64,000 nt of DNA from Tricholoma matsutake (GCA_026075535.2 AP026539.1:12710001-12774000), one strand, 5' to 3'. Shown: positions 21,985 to 33,087, numbered from the stretch's first letter. Numbers and translations: made by a program. Notes: generated by a model not told the origin, from the letters alone.

Positions 21985-23700
21985 ACAATGACCACCAACC
22001 AATCTTGGTGAACCAAGCCATGTTGGCTTTTGTAGCCTCATTGTCAACTGTTGAGATGGCATGCTTACAGCCAGCAGGAGTCATTGTGTCATTGGTAGCA
22101 GTACACAATTAAGATCAAATAAGATTTATTACCTACATCCCTCACTTCTAATGTGAGGGATAATACAATACAATTAACTACATAAAAAACATCCTCCTCA
22201 CACCTTGTGCGAGGGGGAGTCCTACAAATATTTATTTACATACAAGACTCACCTGCGTCGGATGCAAGGGGAGGGCAACAATTATAAATAAAAAGAAAAT
22301 CCCCTTGCCCACATAAAGCATGGGCGAGGGGGAAGGCATTAATATGAATTTTTTTTAAAACCCCTCCTGGGGCAAAATGTGGGTGACGGGGCAGTGTCTC
22401 ATTGTGGTGCCCGCTGTCCTGCATGCATCTCCATGGTAAAGAAATAAGACAAGAAAAAAAAAACCTACAGCCCAAGGGACGTCGACATCCCTTGGGCCCT
22501 CTTGCATCATGGTGGGTGCATCTTCCTGGTTGTGTTGTCCCAGTGGGGGTTGTCCTGGGCAGCTTTCATCTGTTGCTGCTGTTGCCATCGTTGTCCCACA
22601 TGGTTGCTATCATTGTGTCATTCCCATAGTCCTGTGTCCTGTGGTGCTCCTTGTTGTGCTCCCCACTGTGTGTTCCCATTGTTGTTGCCCTCGTCATCAT
22701 TGCCATTCCACCTGCAATCTACCCACCGAGCAGTGGCTCATGGGGCTGGAGGCAGGTGGTGCATCGTTGGCCCTGTCATCATTGTCCATCGTGGTTGGCA
22801 GCTGTGCTTCGTGTTCTGGGGGGTTCTGGTGCTGGTAGACAGCAGCATCATTGTTGTTGTTGCCTGCACACACTCATGATCCACCCTATGAGCAGGGGCT
22901 TGCAGGCGTGGGGTGGGTGTGTTGGCTTGTTTGCAGGTGGTGGTATCATTACTAGTAGATTATAACCTAGAAAACTAAAAAAATGAGTTAGTTAGTTTAT
23001 AAAAACAAAAAGTGAATGAAAAAAACTCACATAGGGCCCAAACGATGTGATCTGTGTCATTTGGGCCCGTGTTGGCTTGTTTTCAAGTGGTGGCATTGCT
23101 ACTAGTAGATTATAACCTAGAAAACTAAAAAAATGAGTTAGTCAGTTTATAAAAACAAAAACAAAATGAAAACAACTTACGTAGGGCCCAAACAATGTGA
23201 TCTGTGTCATTTGGGCCTGCATTGGCTCATTTGCAAGTGGTGGTGTCATTGCAGAGGGGGGGGGTGGGTAGGTGGGTGCTTACCTGTTGGGTAGGCTGTG
23301 GGCATGTGTTACACATTTTTTGTGGTTGGCAGTCTTGTCATCATCATTCCACCCACCATCCACCCCACGAGCAGTTGCTTGTGAGGCTGGAGGTGGGTGG
23401 TGTATCAGTGTTGTCATGGGATTCTACTTGGGGGGGTTGAGCATGTCAGTGTGACATGGCATGTGTATGGGGTTGCTGGGTGCTTACCACATGGGTATCC
23501 CCCTTCTGAGGTCTCCCAGCATCCCTCTGCACCCTCCTAGCCCATGTCAACAGCCTCACATCCCATTTGAATGGGGAGGAGGGGATTGGGTGGCTGTGGG
23601 CATGCATTATGCATTTTTTGTCGTGGCAGGTCGTCCCCAGTAGTAAACAACCTAAAAAGCATAAAATATCATAGAATGGGGATTGATCTCAGAAGGAGTG
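21985..23700. other. non-coding repeat cluster with modules C, D and E
   Basis: No credible gene. Contains hairpin-intron modules C (hairpin 22470-22497, arms GCCCAAGGGA, degenerate donor), D (hairpin 23034-23067, intron-like 22975-23030) and E (hairpin 23185-23217, intron-like 23125-23180), all minus strand. D and E are parts of a tandem duplication with period about 150 bp (about 22920-23220). GAGCAGTGGCTC/GAGCAGTTGCTT-type palindromes occur near 22723, 22888 and 23370. Confidence 0.65.
22970..23220 (-). repeat. tandem pair of hairpin-intron modules D and E
   Basis: Two adjacent ~150-bp copies each containing GTTAGT-type branch region, a 56-base intron-like segment (donors GTGAGT and GTAAGT, acceptors TTTTTTTAG) and a GGCCCAAACRAT...GTCATTTGGGCC hairpin. 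The copies differ by scattered substitutions. Confidence 0.7.
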
Positions 23701-24236
23701 GGAAATCTGATTTCCAAATTTGGCCCATCCTGGTCCTATGTATCTCACCCTCTTCACATGTATCTTTCCCCTCATTATTCCTGAATTCTGGTATATGACT
23801 ACTGCCACAAATTTCCACCACCAGCACTTCTACTGCTTCTATCATGTTGTTGCAGCAACAAATATTGGAGCTGCATATAAAACCTCCAATGCTGATGCTG
23901 ATGCTTATACTCAGCATTATATTCAACATCGAGCTGCTATTCAACAACTTTTTCCATATCATCCCTTTAAGCCAAACCATCATTATGCAATGCATAATGG
24001 TGCTCTTCTCAAATATTGGGGTCCTTTGGCATCTTTTAGTGAGTTTCCAGGTGAACAATGAATGGAAAGTTGCAAAAAATGAACACCAATTATCATCTCT
24101 GTATGTGTTTCAATTATTTTGCTCAAAAATTGATAGCTAATACCAAGATCAGGGGATTTAGATCTTACAATGCTCTGTCAGATGAGTTGTCAAGCATGTG
24201 TAGATGCTTTACTGCACAGTGAAGATCATTTAAAAG
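23700..24236 (+). pseudogene. Plavaka-type transposase, C-terminal half (part 1)
   Basis: Encodes TLFTCIFPLIIPEFWYM, YTQHYIQHRAAIQQLFPYHPFKPNHHYAMHNG and LLKYWGPLASFSEFPGE, the segment after the catalytic core in Plavaka/tnp2 transposases, ending with the E of the F-x-x-E-R motif followed by a stop in place of Arg (TGA at 24059). Continues in a shifted frame to DELSSMCRCF and is cut at 24236 by a small hAT-type element; the protein resumes at 25345. Confidence 0.75.
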
Positions 24237-24540
24237 GAGGTCTTTACACTGCCCCACATGTTACATGCAGATCCATGCGGAATTGCATGGACTCCGCACA
24301 GATCTGCATGGACTCCATGCATATTTGCAATCCATACAATAAACCATTTTAGCTGTGCAACAGGGTGTGACAGTCCACACAGATCCATGCAGACTAACAC
24401 ATATTCCATGTATTTTACTTTACTCAGAGTCCATGGATTTTGTCCATCAACATCCATGATCAACCAGGTTGGACAAGCAAGGACAGTCCGCATGCATCCG
24501 AGCAGACCATTTTTGAGCTTAGCAAAATAATGTCACAAAT

Positions 24541-24602
24541 GGTATTTGAACCTGTAGCCTCATGACTAAGTAAGAGAGTACAGACACACATTTTACACTA
24601 TG
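24541..24602 (-). repeat. possible tRNA-derived SINE fragment
   Basis: Minus strand has GGTTCAAATACC, a good Pol III B box, about 45 bases after TAGTGTAAAATG. No convincing A box or full cloverleaf. Confidence 0.3.
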
Positions 24603-24849
24603 CAGCTGTTATTGTTTGTGGCCATTGATGCAACTACATACCACTGTTTGGCTTTGTATGACAAAGCACACAGTCACATCATCAAGGTTGCCAGCTCATC
24701 ACTCACCATCACCATCGACGACACCACCACCTCCCTCCCTCCCCTCCACTCTACCACCACCACCACTTTGTGCACGCATGCCACCACTGTTCCCATGCCC
24801 ACTCCCACCATCACTACCACCTTCAAACGAGCTGACTGGATGGAACACA

Positions 24850-24888
24850 GGCCCAAATGATGGCAACTGTTGTTTGGGCCACAGATAA
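24850..24888 (+). repeat. hairpin-intron module F (decayed donor)
   Basis: GGCCCAAATGA...TGTTTGGGCC hairpin (24850-24880) followed by ACAG and ATAAGT, i.e. the usual GTAAGT donor with G changed to A. No clear acceptor. Confidence 0.5.
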
Positions 24889-25344
24889 GTTTTTTTTCTT
24901 TTTTCTTTTTTCTTTTTGTTTTTATCAATGAACTAAGAAAGCTGAGCCAAAAACAACTGAAAAGAAGAATGAGAAAGGGAAGCAAGGGGAAGGAACCTAA
25001 GCCCAAGAAGGGCAAAAAAGTGTGTGTATTATATGACACTGATGATGATAGTGACATGTAGTTGATCCTTGTATCTGTAAGCTAGTCAGTAGTGTTTATG
25101 CAATGACCCTTACAAGTGCAGACTCAGCACAGACTTATGCAGACTCTGGGCAAACTAATGCGGATTCTGCACAGACTTATGTGGACTCCCCATGGACTTA
25201 TGTGGACTCCGTGCAGACTGGGGCAGAGTCCACAGCAAAAGGGGTGTAATTTTTCATTTTGGTCACCAGATGGTTGGACTCTGCACGGCATCCACCCAGT
25301 CCACATGGATCCGCACAGAACATATGGGGCAGTGTAAATTACTG

Positions 25345-25971
25345 TTTAAAAGAATTCTGTGATATTCTTGAGCCAGGAGACATGGCCATGGATGACCATC
25401 CAGTACCTCTCCAGTCTACAGAAGTGGCAGATATTCTAGCAAAGGCACCTTGTCTTCTGGAAGTAGATTATAATAGTCCACTTGATTATCTTCACCAGAC
25501 AGGAAGACTGTACTGAGCTTTCTCTGATTTTCCCCATCCACCAAATGCCATTATTCTCCATCCACAAGCCCAACATCTTCTGCAGGTGCACTGTGATGAG
25601 TCCACATTCAGTTGTGGAAAGTCACATAATGGAAATAGTGCTATAAAGTTCTACAATCCATTGACACAGGCTCATGATATCGGATTCATTCAAAACATTT
25701 GGAGACTTCCGCTGGAGGGAATAATGCACACCTGCATCAGAGTCTGCTCACATCAATCACTATCTACACAAGGGGAGAGGCAGGCACCATTCATACACCA
25801 CCCTGGATTTATGGTACAAATTATTGATGCACTCCCCTCTAACAACCTTAGTATTATTGAGCCTATCCATATTATCACTCCTGTCACAACTGTCCAGCAG
25901 CCAGCAGCCACTTATGGTATTGGCAGGAAGGCCCTGGTTGTATGTTGGGCTCCCAACAGAGGGTGCCAATA
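25345..25971 (+). pseudogene. Plavaka-type transposase, C-terminal part 2
   Basis: Continues the transposase after the 1.1-kb insertion: KEFCDILEPGDM, then, after a TGA at about 25516, HCDESTFSCGKSHNGNSAIKFYNP, GFIQNIWRLPLEG, HPGFMVQIIDALPS, IIEPIHIITPV and a final VVCWAPNRGCQ with stop at 25970. This C-terminal domain is common in Plavaka-like proteins of mushrooms; its function is not known to me. Together with 15118-15883 and 23700-24236 it makes most of one transposase gene. Confidence 0.7.
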
Positions 25972-27300
25972 ATTTTGCATCCCTGGCAATGTGTAATAGC
26001 TGTATAACTGCAATTATGCCTTTGTTCTATGCTTCATTTTCCTGTTCTGACTTCTTTCCAACTTGAAATCTTGTTCTGCATCCAGCCATACATGTGTGCA
26101 CCCATGTGGTGTCCATGTTCCTCTTACATGCCTCACTTCTTCTGCACATCCTGCATGCATGCTCCATGTTCCATGTAACTCTCCCAATTTGTGCACAATG
26201 ACCTGCACTCCCCTTGTGGTTGAGCCCTCCCCACAACTCAGCAATGTCCTCATAGTTACTTGTGTTGTCATGCACATTTCTGTTCTATCTGATTTACTAT
26301 ATGAAATTATGTTCTATTTCCTTATTCCATTCCATGCTATCTTTAGTGTACTACCCATGTTCCATTTCTGTGTATTTAAGTCTATAGTATTGTTTGTAAT
26401 ACCTTAGTCTGATAATTGCACTTGATTGACACCAACTTGCAACTCATAATCCTGCACATTAGTTCTTAGCTTGCTCATATTGCATGCAACACCCCTTGAA
26501 GTTATGGACATGCATAAGCTCAGGGAGGCACAGCTCACCGCACTTGTGTAGCTGAATCCAAGTCCATTCTGCCCTCATAGGTTGACATGCAGCTTGCTTG
26601 CTCCATGCACATATTGTGCTCTACTCATGCAGTTGTCTTTTGTCAGGTCATAGATTTTCCCTTTATCAGCCTTACCCTACATATGTCTCTCTCACATGTC
26701 TCAGATTGTAACAGTTGTCTTTCATCAGGTCATATATTTTCCCCACATCCATTTTGCCCTACATCTGTCTCTCAAGCATCTCAGATCATAACAATAACTT
26801 TGGATAAATAGAAAAGATGGTATTAACTTGAAATACATTAAGTGACTTGGCAGCATGAATATGAAGAGGTAATTACCACCGTTAACCAGAATATGTATAA
26901 ACAACACCCATATCTGATTCATCACCTGACCCCTCATCACCTGACCCCTCACCTGATATATCTGGCTCATCTTCATCATCCTCGTCATCCTGCTGCTCAA
27001 GTCATTCCAATTTGTCTGGCATAGGTAGCTTGTATTCTGCGTGCACTTCATCACCAAATTTGGCCATAAACTCCTTCTCTGGTATACTCTTCCATTTCTC
27101 ACACTCATCCCAGCTGGCACAGAGCTCTGCAGGTCACAGAGCAACATAAGTACCATTCTTGACATGTTGGGCATGCTCAATTGTTCCAATAGATAGGATC
27201 AAACCAATCAAGTGGGACTTTCTTTGGGAGAGCAGTGAGCTCAGATAACTTTGGCATGGGGGGGTCTTCACAGCATTGCTCCAATCTACAGATAAATAGG
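25972..27300. other. non-coding stretch with an 84-bp tandem repeat
   Basis: No recognised gene; weak open stretches on the minus strand at 26725-27189 are unassigned. A duplicated unit (TCAGGTCATA-ATTTTCCC ... TACATNTGTCTCTC-CTCAGAT) occurs at about 26632-26714 and 26715-26798. A CATCACCTGACCCCT repeat lies near 26930. Confidence 0.5.
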
Positions 27301-27305
27301 ATCAG

Positions 27306-27853
27306 TCAAATGTAAAAAGAAAAACAAAGATTGGCCAACTTAAGGTGTCTTCTTTTGCTTCTATTCATCTGCTTGCACTCTTTATCAGCCATTCTAAAGA
27401 ATGCAGTGACTTTCATTGAATGTCCCTCCTTCTCCTTGATGTGGTACACCACATCAACTGACTCAGCATTCCCTTCAGCCAACTCACCATCCAAATGGGC
27501 CTCTTTCTCTCTAGCCGAGGCCACAATGTGTTTATTGAAACCATGCACCCTGAACATGTCCATCCTGCCATCAGCAAGCTATCAAGGTTTATTAGTAAAT
27601 ACAATCTGCAAATGGAATATACAGAATTCCAGGAATTACATACCACACTACATTGTTTCCATACTCTGGTCATCTGCTTTGCTTTTGCAACACTTCCTGG
27701 ATTCTTTGCTTCCAACTTGGCAATACCATGCATATACAAGAAAAGAAAGCTTTGATAAAGTTTATGCATAAGTGCAAAATCATTGATACACAACAGGTTC
27801 ATTCCTATATGAGAGTATCCAAATGTGCCTGAGACCTGCTCAAATGTCGCCAT
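27306..27853 (-). pseudogene. unrecognised coding remnant
   Basis: Two overlapping minus-strand frames. One reads FNKHIVASAREKEAHLDGEL and IKEKEGHSMKVTAFF, the other begins MATFEQVSGTFGYSHIGMN. Composition is protein-like and the two frames probably derive from one gene with a frameshift or short introns (GTATGC/CTNAC/AG-like signals are present). I do not recognise the family; location next to Plavaka sequence suggests a transposon passenger, which is inference. Confidence 0.35.
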
Positions 27854-27899
27854 GATCTGGCTGGTCTAATCAAAGCTGGCATCCCCTTCTCCACTCAAC

Positions 27900-28560
27900 T
27901 GTGTGGTGATTTTGCTATTGCTCATCTGGGAAGCTGTGAAAATGGCAAGATTTACCTCCTGAAGTTATCAACCAAGTCCTGTCACACTTTTACAATGCAA
28001 GTATGTTGCCTTTATTTTTTTAACACTAATTTTTCAAGATCACATTTCAATATTAGTCATGTCACTATGAAGTGGAACTCATCCTGGGATATATGATCCT
28101 AGTGAAGTTCAATACTAACACCAGTAGTTACCTTCGAGTCTGGGATACCAATATGTTGATGGGGTTTCTAGTTGACCATGACTATGCTATCAAATTGGAT
28201 GTGCCACCTGTCCTTTCTGAAACAATTCATTCACTTGGTACTACAGTTTGCTTATCAGCTCACATGTCTCCCCTCCAATGGGGACTCTACATTGTTTGGC
28301 TATCTGTCATTGTTGGGGGCATAATCATCATTCATAGGTACTGCCTCTCAGTGATCCTATCACAATGGCTTTCTTTCCACTGGACATTATCCCAACCACT
28401 TGTTCTATGGGAAAATTACTTTTGAGATGACTCACAGATATCATATGCAGGACACACAAATGTTGTCAGCTGCATTGGCTATGGCTGCCAAATCTTGCCT
28501 TTAGCTCGAGCAACAAAGCACCAAAATGACAGGACGGTGACTGACCACTGGGAGGCGATG
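27900..28560 (+). pseudogene. unrecognised coding remnant
   Basis: Broken plus-strand reading with SETIHSLGTTV, LSAHMSPLQWGLY and, in another frame, YPNHLFYGKITFEMTHRYHMQDTQ. Protein-like but not assigned to a family. Stops and frame shifts throughout. Confidence 0.35.
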
Positions 28561-28587
28561 AGGACGAGGGAAACTGAACAAAAAAAA

Positions 28588-28681
28588 GGCCCAAGAGACA
28601 TCATCAATGTCTCTTGGGCCACAGGTATGTTTTCTCTCTCTTTTCCTCATTTCATTTTCATTTTACTAACAAACATTTTAG
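28588..28681 (+). repeat. hairpin-intron module G
   Basis: Hairpin with perfect 14-bp arms (28588-28601 GGCCCAAGAGACAT; 28607-28620) and 5-base loop, then ACAG and a 57-base intron-like segment 28625-28681: donor GTATGT, branch TTTACTAAC, acceptor TTTTAG. This is the cleanest copy. A GAGCATCTGCTC palindrome follows at about 28888. Confidence 0.75.
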
Positions 28682-28734
28682 GTACTAATTTTAGTTATTG
28701 ACTTCAGTGAACAGAAAACACAAGCAAACAACAG

Positions 28735-28835
28735 GACAGAGGAGAGAATGACAATGGGATGAGGGGAGGGAATGACAATGGAATGATGGGGCAGGGAATG
28801 ACAATGGAATGATGGGGCAGGGAATGACAATGACA
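28735..28835 (+). repeat. 26-bp tandem repeat
   Basis: GGGAATGACAATGGAATGAT-type unit of 26 bp (ending GGGGCA), about three copies. Confidence 0.8.
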
Positions 28836-28899
28836 AGAGGAGTGATGAGGAAACACAAACAGTGCCTCCAACTGCTGCACCACTGTGAGCATCTGCTCG

Positions 28900-30024
28900 A
28901 GGGGTGCAAGTGGGGTGAATCCTACAACAACAGAACAATAGTGTATCATATTGTAGTTCTGATTAGAAATATTAAATTGTTTCAGTATTGAAGTACAAAA
29001 TTCAGTTTTTCCAAGTGAAACTATAGCATGAACTAGAAGATCAACATTCAGCAATGAATATTAATCACAGAATAGTCATTACAAAGGTACATTACATAAC
29101 TACAAATGTCAAACCTGCCCATCAAAATCAACATATTTAGAGCAAAATTCATTTTAAAAGTGTTGATAACTATTGTATTTACTATTAATATCACATATTA
29201 ATACCTCTTATTAACATATGAAAGCCATTGTCATGTTGGACAATCCCAAAATCTGAATTTAATTGATGAAAATCTTGAATATGAGTCTTTGTAGCTGAAA
29301 AAATCAAATGATATTCTTATATAAGCAGGGTACAGGGGTATGCCAGGGTATGAACTTCCAAACCCCTACCCTTACCCCTCATACCCTTAGCCCAAAAACA
29401 CAAGGGTATACCCCTACCCCTGCCTTGCCTTAACTATGGTTGCTATGGATGATGATGACAATGACAGAAGGAAAAGGAAACTGAACAATGATGAGGGGAT
29501 GACCAGGGACAACCAGGGTGGCAGGGCCAGAATGAGTGGCACAACAGACCCCATGATGATGGGGATGGTTATGACACAGGGTGACAACAGCCACAAAAAC
29601 AATGAGGATGATGCCCACCAAGACTAGGACAGGGACCAGGCAACAATGTGGAGGTCAGGGATGATAACAACAATCAATGAAGGGGGATGAGCAAAAATGG
29701 CAAGGGGAAATGACCAGGGCGAATAACTCGCATTTTTTACAAGGGAGCTCTTTTTTTTGTTTTCTAGCATTCATTATTTTTTTAGTCCCTCGCTCGCTGG
29801 GTGCAAGGGCAGTTATAAAATAAACAAAAACAATCTATGCTAAAAACACTCTAGACCATTGCAAATGACAGATTCCCATCACTGCATTGTCCTCTAATAC
29901 TAGAATGTTATATTCAATTTTATATATTATATTATTATATTTCTGTCAACCATAATCTGCTGTATCCATCAAACTACTGTGTGTTGTACAGCTGTGGCTG
30001 TAATACAGATGGTGCACAGCCCTA
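28900..30024. other. non-coding right part of the 16.3-kb insertion
   Basis: No gene seen. AT-rich 28970-29310, then a block with C-runs (G-quadruplex on the minus strand at 29363-29386), low-complexity GATGA-rich sequence 29436-29690, and the right terminus ending GTGCACAGCCCTA. Confidence 0.6.
29363..29386 (-). other. G-quadruplex-prone sequence
   Basis: Minus strand has four runs of three or four G separated by TAT-GA, TAA and TA within 24 bases; flanked by further CCCTTA/GGGGTA motifs. Confidence 0.7.
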
Positions 30025-30456
30025 ATAGATACAAGTGATGCATCACATACACTTGAACTGATGTATCATTAATTAAACAAACTGGTTACATTATTTGAAT
30101 GGCAAATATCTCTGGAATATCTTGCATACATCAGAATGGCTTCAAAAACATCCTCAGTTCTTGAAACATTTATTTTCTGGCCTCAAATCAAAATCATTAC
30201 CTAAGTCTGCATGCCGATGCTGGATTGACAATCACAGCCTTTTCTAGTGCACACGAAGAGGGCTGACCATTCAATGACCCTCCCCTCCCTTGCTGCACTC
30301 AGGGGGTCCCCCAAGACAGGTCATCTCAGGTTGGTACACTAAAGCCTCATTCATGCATTTCCACCATCCCTGACCCTAACTGATCCTAACTGGTATGCCC
30401 CCTGGTGGCGCAAGAAGCATGTGAAAAGCAAGTGAAAACACAGTGCTGTCAAAGAT

Positions 30457-31600
30457 ATGTATGATTTCTGCTACCAAAATGATCTTGTGCAGGTCTGGGC
30501 ATATCTGTGGAATTGGTGGTACACAACTAAACAATGGAAGCTGTGGGCTTGGTCAGCTGATACTGCAATCCATATGCTGAAGACAACCATGGTCATCGAG
30601 AGTATATGGCGTAATATTAAGCACAGACACCTTCATGAGTTCAACTGCCCATGGCTAGACCTAGTGACTCATGTAATTATCTCAGATATTTTGCCTCAGG
30701 TACAAAGGATGCTGGAATATGTCCAAGGATTGAGGCGGGTAGGATGGCTGAAGGAATTAGCTGGTTGGAAAACTGACTTTCGTGCTGATTGGATGGATAT
30801 GGCTCACAGTGATGAGCATCGGCTGGTGGAGAAAGAACTTAAATGGCTGAAAGCACCTAAAAAGACAAAGGGATGTAATGAATGACTGGCCAAGATTGCC
30901 AAAGAAGAGAACTGATCTCATGGAAAATATCTCACCAAGATTGATTGTTGGACCTGCAGCTGTCCTGCATACCTCATTAGCCAATTCTTGCTGTGCAAAC
31001 ACCTGGTTAGAAAGGCAGACAAGCTGCTCGAATATCAGCCACACTGTGAACTAGCATTCTTTGCAAACATGAAGCGCCTGCATTATCCACCATATTACTC
31101 TATCGAGGGCATCCATTTTGAGGCTGGCTGAGAAGAGGCACTAGTCCCAGAGAGTGAGATATGTGTTCTAGGTCATGAACTTCACCAACCATGGCAGGAG
31201 TCCAACACTGCCAGAATGCACTCAGAAGATCTTGAATCTCCAGCCTCTCCATCCGACAAAGAAACTGAGGTGGTCAAGAAAGTGGTGCATAACAAGGATG
31301 TTGGAGAAGATGGCAAGGAGGACAGCCATGAAGATGGAGGATCAGAGGTGGACAAAGAGAATTTCAGTGATCCTGAAGTTGAGCATGCGAGTCCCACTGC
31401 AGATCAAGCACTTGTAACTCTGAGATTTGTTTGCATAGGTATTCATTTCAGATGCTCGACAAGCTCACATGAAATGATGCTTCTCAGATCTGATGGTGGC
31501 AATAGCACAGCCAGGAGGACTTCATCCAAAATGGCTGACATAGTAGAGTCAGTGTTGGCCAAGGTTGAAAAGGTGGGAGGGGACATTGGATGACATAAGC
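30457..31600 (+). pseudogene. MULE-type transposase C-terminus with SWIM zinc finger
   Basis: Reads TTMVIESIWRNIKHRHLHEF, RPxLDLVTHVI-like region, then WTCSCPAYLISQFLLCKHLV, a SWIM motif (CxC...CxH) near 30948-31010, and LHYPPYYSIEGIHF. SWIM domains follow the DDE core of Mutator-like transposases. An acidic tail (31216-31410) follows, possibly ending in an intron. Three in-frame stops (30883, 30913, 31129) are all TGA. The DDE core itself is missing. Confidence 0.75.
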
Positions 31601-31730
31601 AAAGATGGTTATCTCAATCTTTGCTCAGACAACATCAATTGTGCATTTATTTACACCTTTAAAGTACTGTTTGAGTAAAGTATGAGTTCTAGACTTAGAG
31701 TAATTTTTATAAGTCTCACAAAATGATGTG

Positions 31731-31819
31731 TGCACAGCAAGAATTGAACCAACAAACTTCTGGACTAGCAATCACATGATGACCAAATGTGCACACTCTA
31801 CCACTTAAGCCAAGTAGTC
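31731..31819 (-). repeat. tRNA-derived SINE-like fragment
   Basis: Minus strand has A box TGGCTTAAGTGG (31801-31812) and B box GGTTCAATTC (31741-31750) about 50 bases apart, as in tRNA-type Pol III promoters. No clean cloverleaf and no oligo-T terminator. Confidence 0.5.
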
Positions 31820-32665
31820 ATTTAAAGTTACATACATTATATCTATTTATTACTGAAATCTAATTTTTTATATATCATGAATAGATTATTAAATTCACCC
31901 CATCACATCTGTGCAAGGGGTAATTAATAAGTATAATACTAGGCCCTCCCCTCGCAAGCTCGAGGGGAGGGGGCCATAACTATCAATTATAAAAATAAAT
32001 TAAAATACCCACCATGAGCAGTTGCTTGTGGCAGTGTTTGTCTCTCCCCAGGTCATTTCCTGGCTGTCTTGCTCTCCTGTCCCCATTCTTCTCCCCCCAG
32101 AACCACCCCACAAGCAGATGCTCATAGGCGTGGGGTGGGTGTCATCGTGGGTGTCCCCACTCTCATCATCATCTCCCTTTCCCCTCATCTCTTCCCCCTC
32201 ACCTTCCACCCTGCAAGCAGGGGCTTGCAGCAGTGGTGGTGGTAGTGTCCCCCCATTGTCATCATTGCCAGTAGTAGTTTGTACCTAAAACAGTTAGTTA
32301 GCATCGAAAAATGAAATGAGAAAAAAAAAAAAACTTACCTAGGACCCTTGGGCCTTTTGTGTCTCCCTGTCGGTACCTGTGCTGGCTGTCATTGGTGTCT
32401 CCCCTAATTGTCATCATTCCCTGCCATTGTCGCCATTCCACCCACTATCCACCCCAGGAGCAGTTGCTTGTGAGACTGGAGGTGGGTGGTGTGTCCTGCA
32501 TGGTGGGCATGAGGGCTGGGGGCAGTGGCTGTGTCTCATTGTCTTGTTGTTCTGTCGGGGTTGCCATTCTTGTCATTTCGAAGTTGCACCCATTCCCACC
32601 CTGTGAGCAGCTGCTCATGGCAGTGGTTCTGAGTGCTCGTCATCATCAGCAGTACTAGATAATAC

Positions 32666-32757
32666 CTAAAAAAGTTCGTTAGTAACAAAATAAGGAAAGG
32701 ACAAGAAAAAAAAACTTACCAATGGCCCAAGAGACATCGTTTGATGTCTCTTGGGCC
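32666..32757 (-). repeat. hairpin-intron module I
   Basis: Perfect 15-bp arms GGCCCAAGAGACATC (32724-32738 / 32743-32757) with a 4-base loop; minus strand continues ATTG then a 54-base intron-like segment (32719-32666) with donor GTAAGT, branch TTACTAAC, acceptor TTTTTTAG. Confidence 0.75.
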
Positions 32758-33087
32758 TTTTCTTTATTTGCTTTGCCTTCCTTTCATTGTTTCCTGCTCA
32801 TCCCCTTGCCATTCCATCAGGACACCCACTTTTTGACACAAGCTTTCCCAGGGTTAAAGGCTATTTCCCAGGACCCATCAAGTGCCATGGAGTACCCTAT
32901 GATGCCCTGTGATGTCCTGTGCCATATGATATTATACTGTAATTGCACCTCTGAGCATTTCAACAACGTCAACATAATTTTTAAATCAATTTTATAACAA
33001 TCTAAAAGTAGATTATATGACATTACATGATACACTAATGATACACTACTGTATTCTACTCTACCAATATGCAATGTCTAACCTATG

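Larger units (their letters stand above)
24237..25344. mobile_element. 1108-bp non-autonomous hAT-type element
   Basis: Flanked by perfect 8-bp duplications TTTAAAAG (24229-24236 and 25345-25352). Inverted ends share TTTACACTGCCCCA (left from 24243; right complement ends near 25338), extended by CAGTAA at the outermost right. Inside are many short GCAGACT/TGGACTCC direct repeats, hairpin-intron module F at 24850 and a tRNA-like B box. Removing it and one duplication restores the transposase reading (EDHLKEFCDILEP). Confidence 0.85.
13731..30024. mobile_element. 16.3-kb DNA-transposon insertion with 8-bp target duplication
   Basis: Begins TAGGGCTGCACAC and ends GTGCACAGCCCTA, giving inverted ends TAGGGCTG, and is flanked on both sides by ATAGATAC (13723-13730 and 30025-30032). 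Eight-base duplications are typical of hAT and KDZ-type DNA transposons. It contains two blocks of a Plavaka-type transposase and several younger nested insertions. Whether the ends belong to the Plavaka gene or to another, transposase-less element is unresolved. Confidence 0.75.
31601..33085. other. non-coding repeat region with modules H and I
   Basis: No gene. Contains a tRNA-like fragment (31731-31819), TGAGCANNTGCTCA-type palindromes (near 32013, 32110, 32210, 32456, 32605) and hairpin-intron modules H (degenerate hairpin about 32344-32357; intron-like 32285-32338) and I (32666-32757), both minus strand. Confidence 0.6.

Noticed and set aside
22355..23640. Open frames rich in Cys/Val/Leu between 22355 and 23640
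   Set aside because: Arise from TGTTGTTG/GGTGGT-rich repeat DNA in all frames; no conserved motif.
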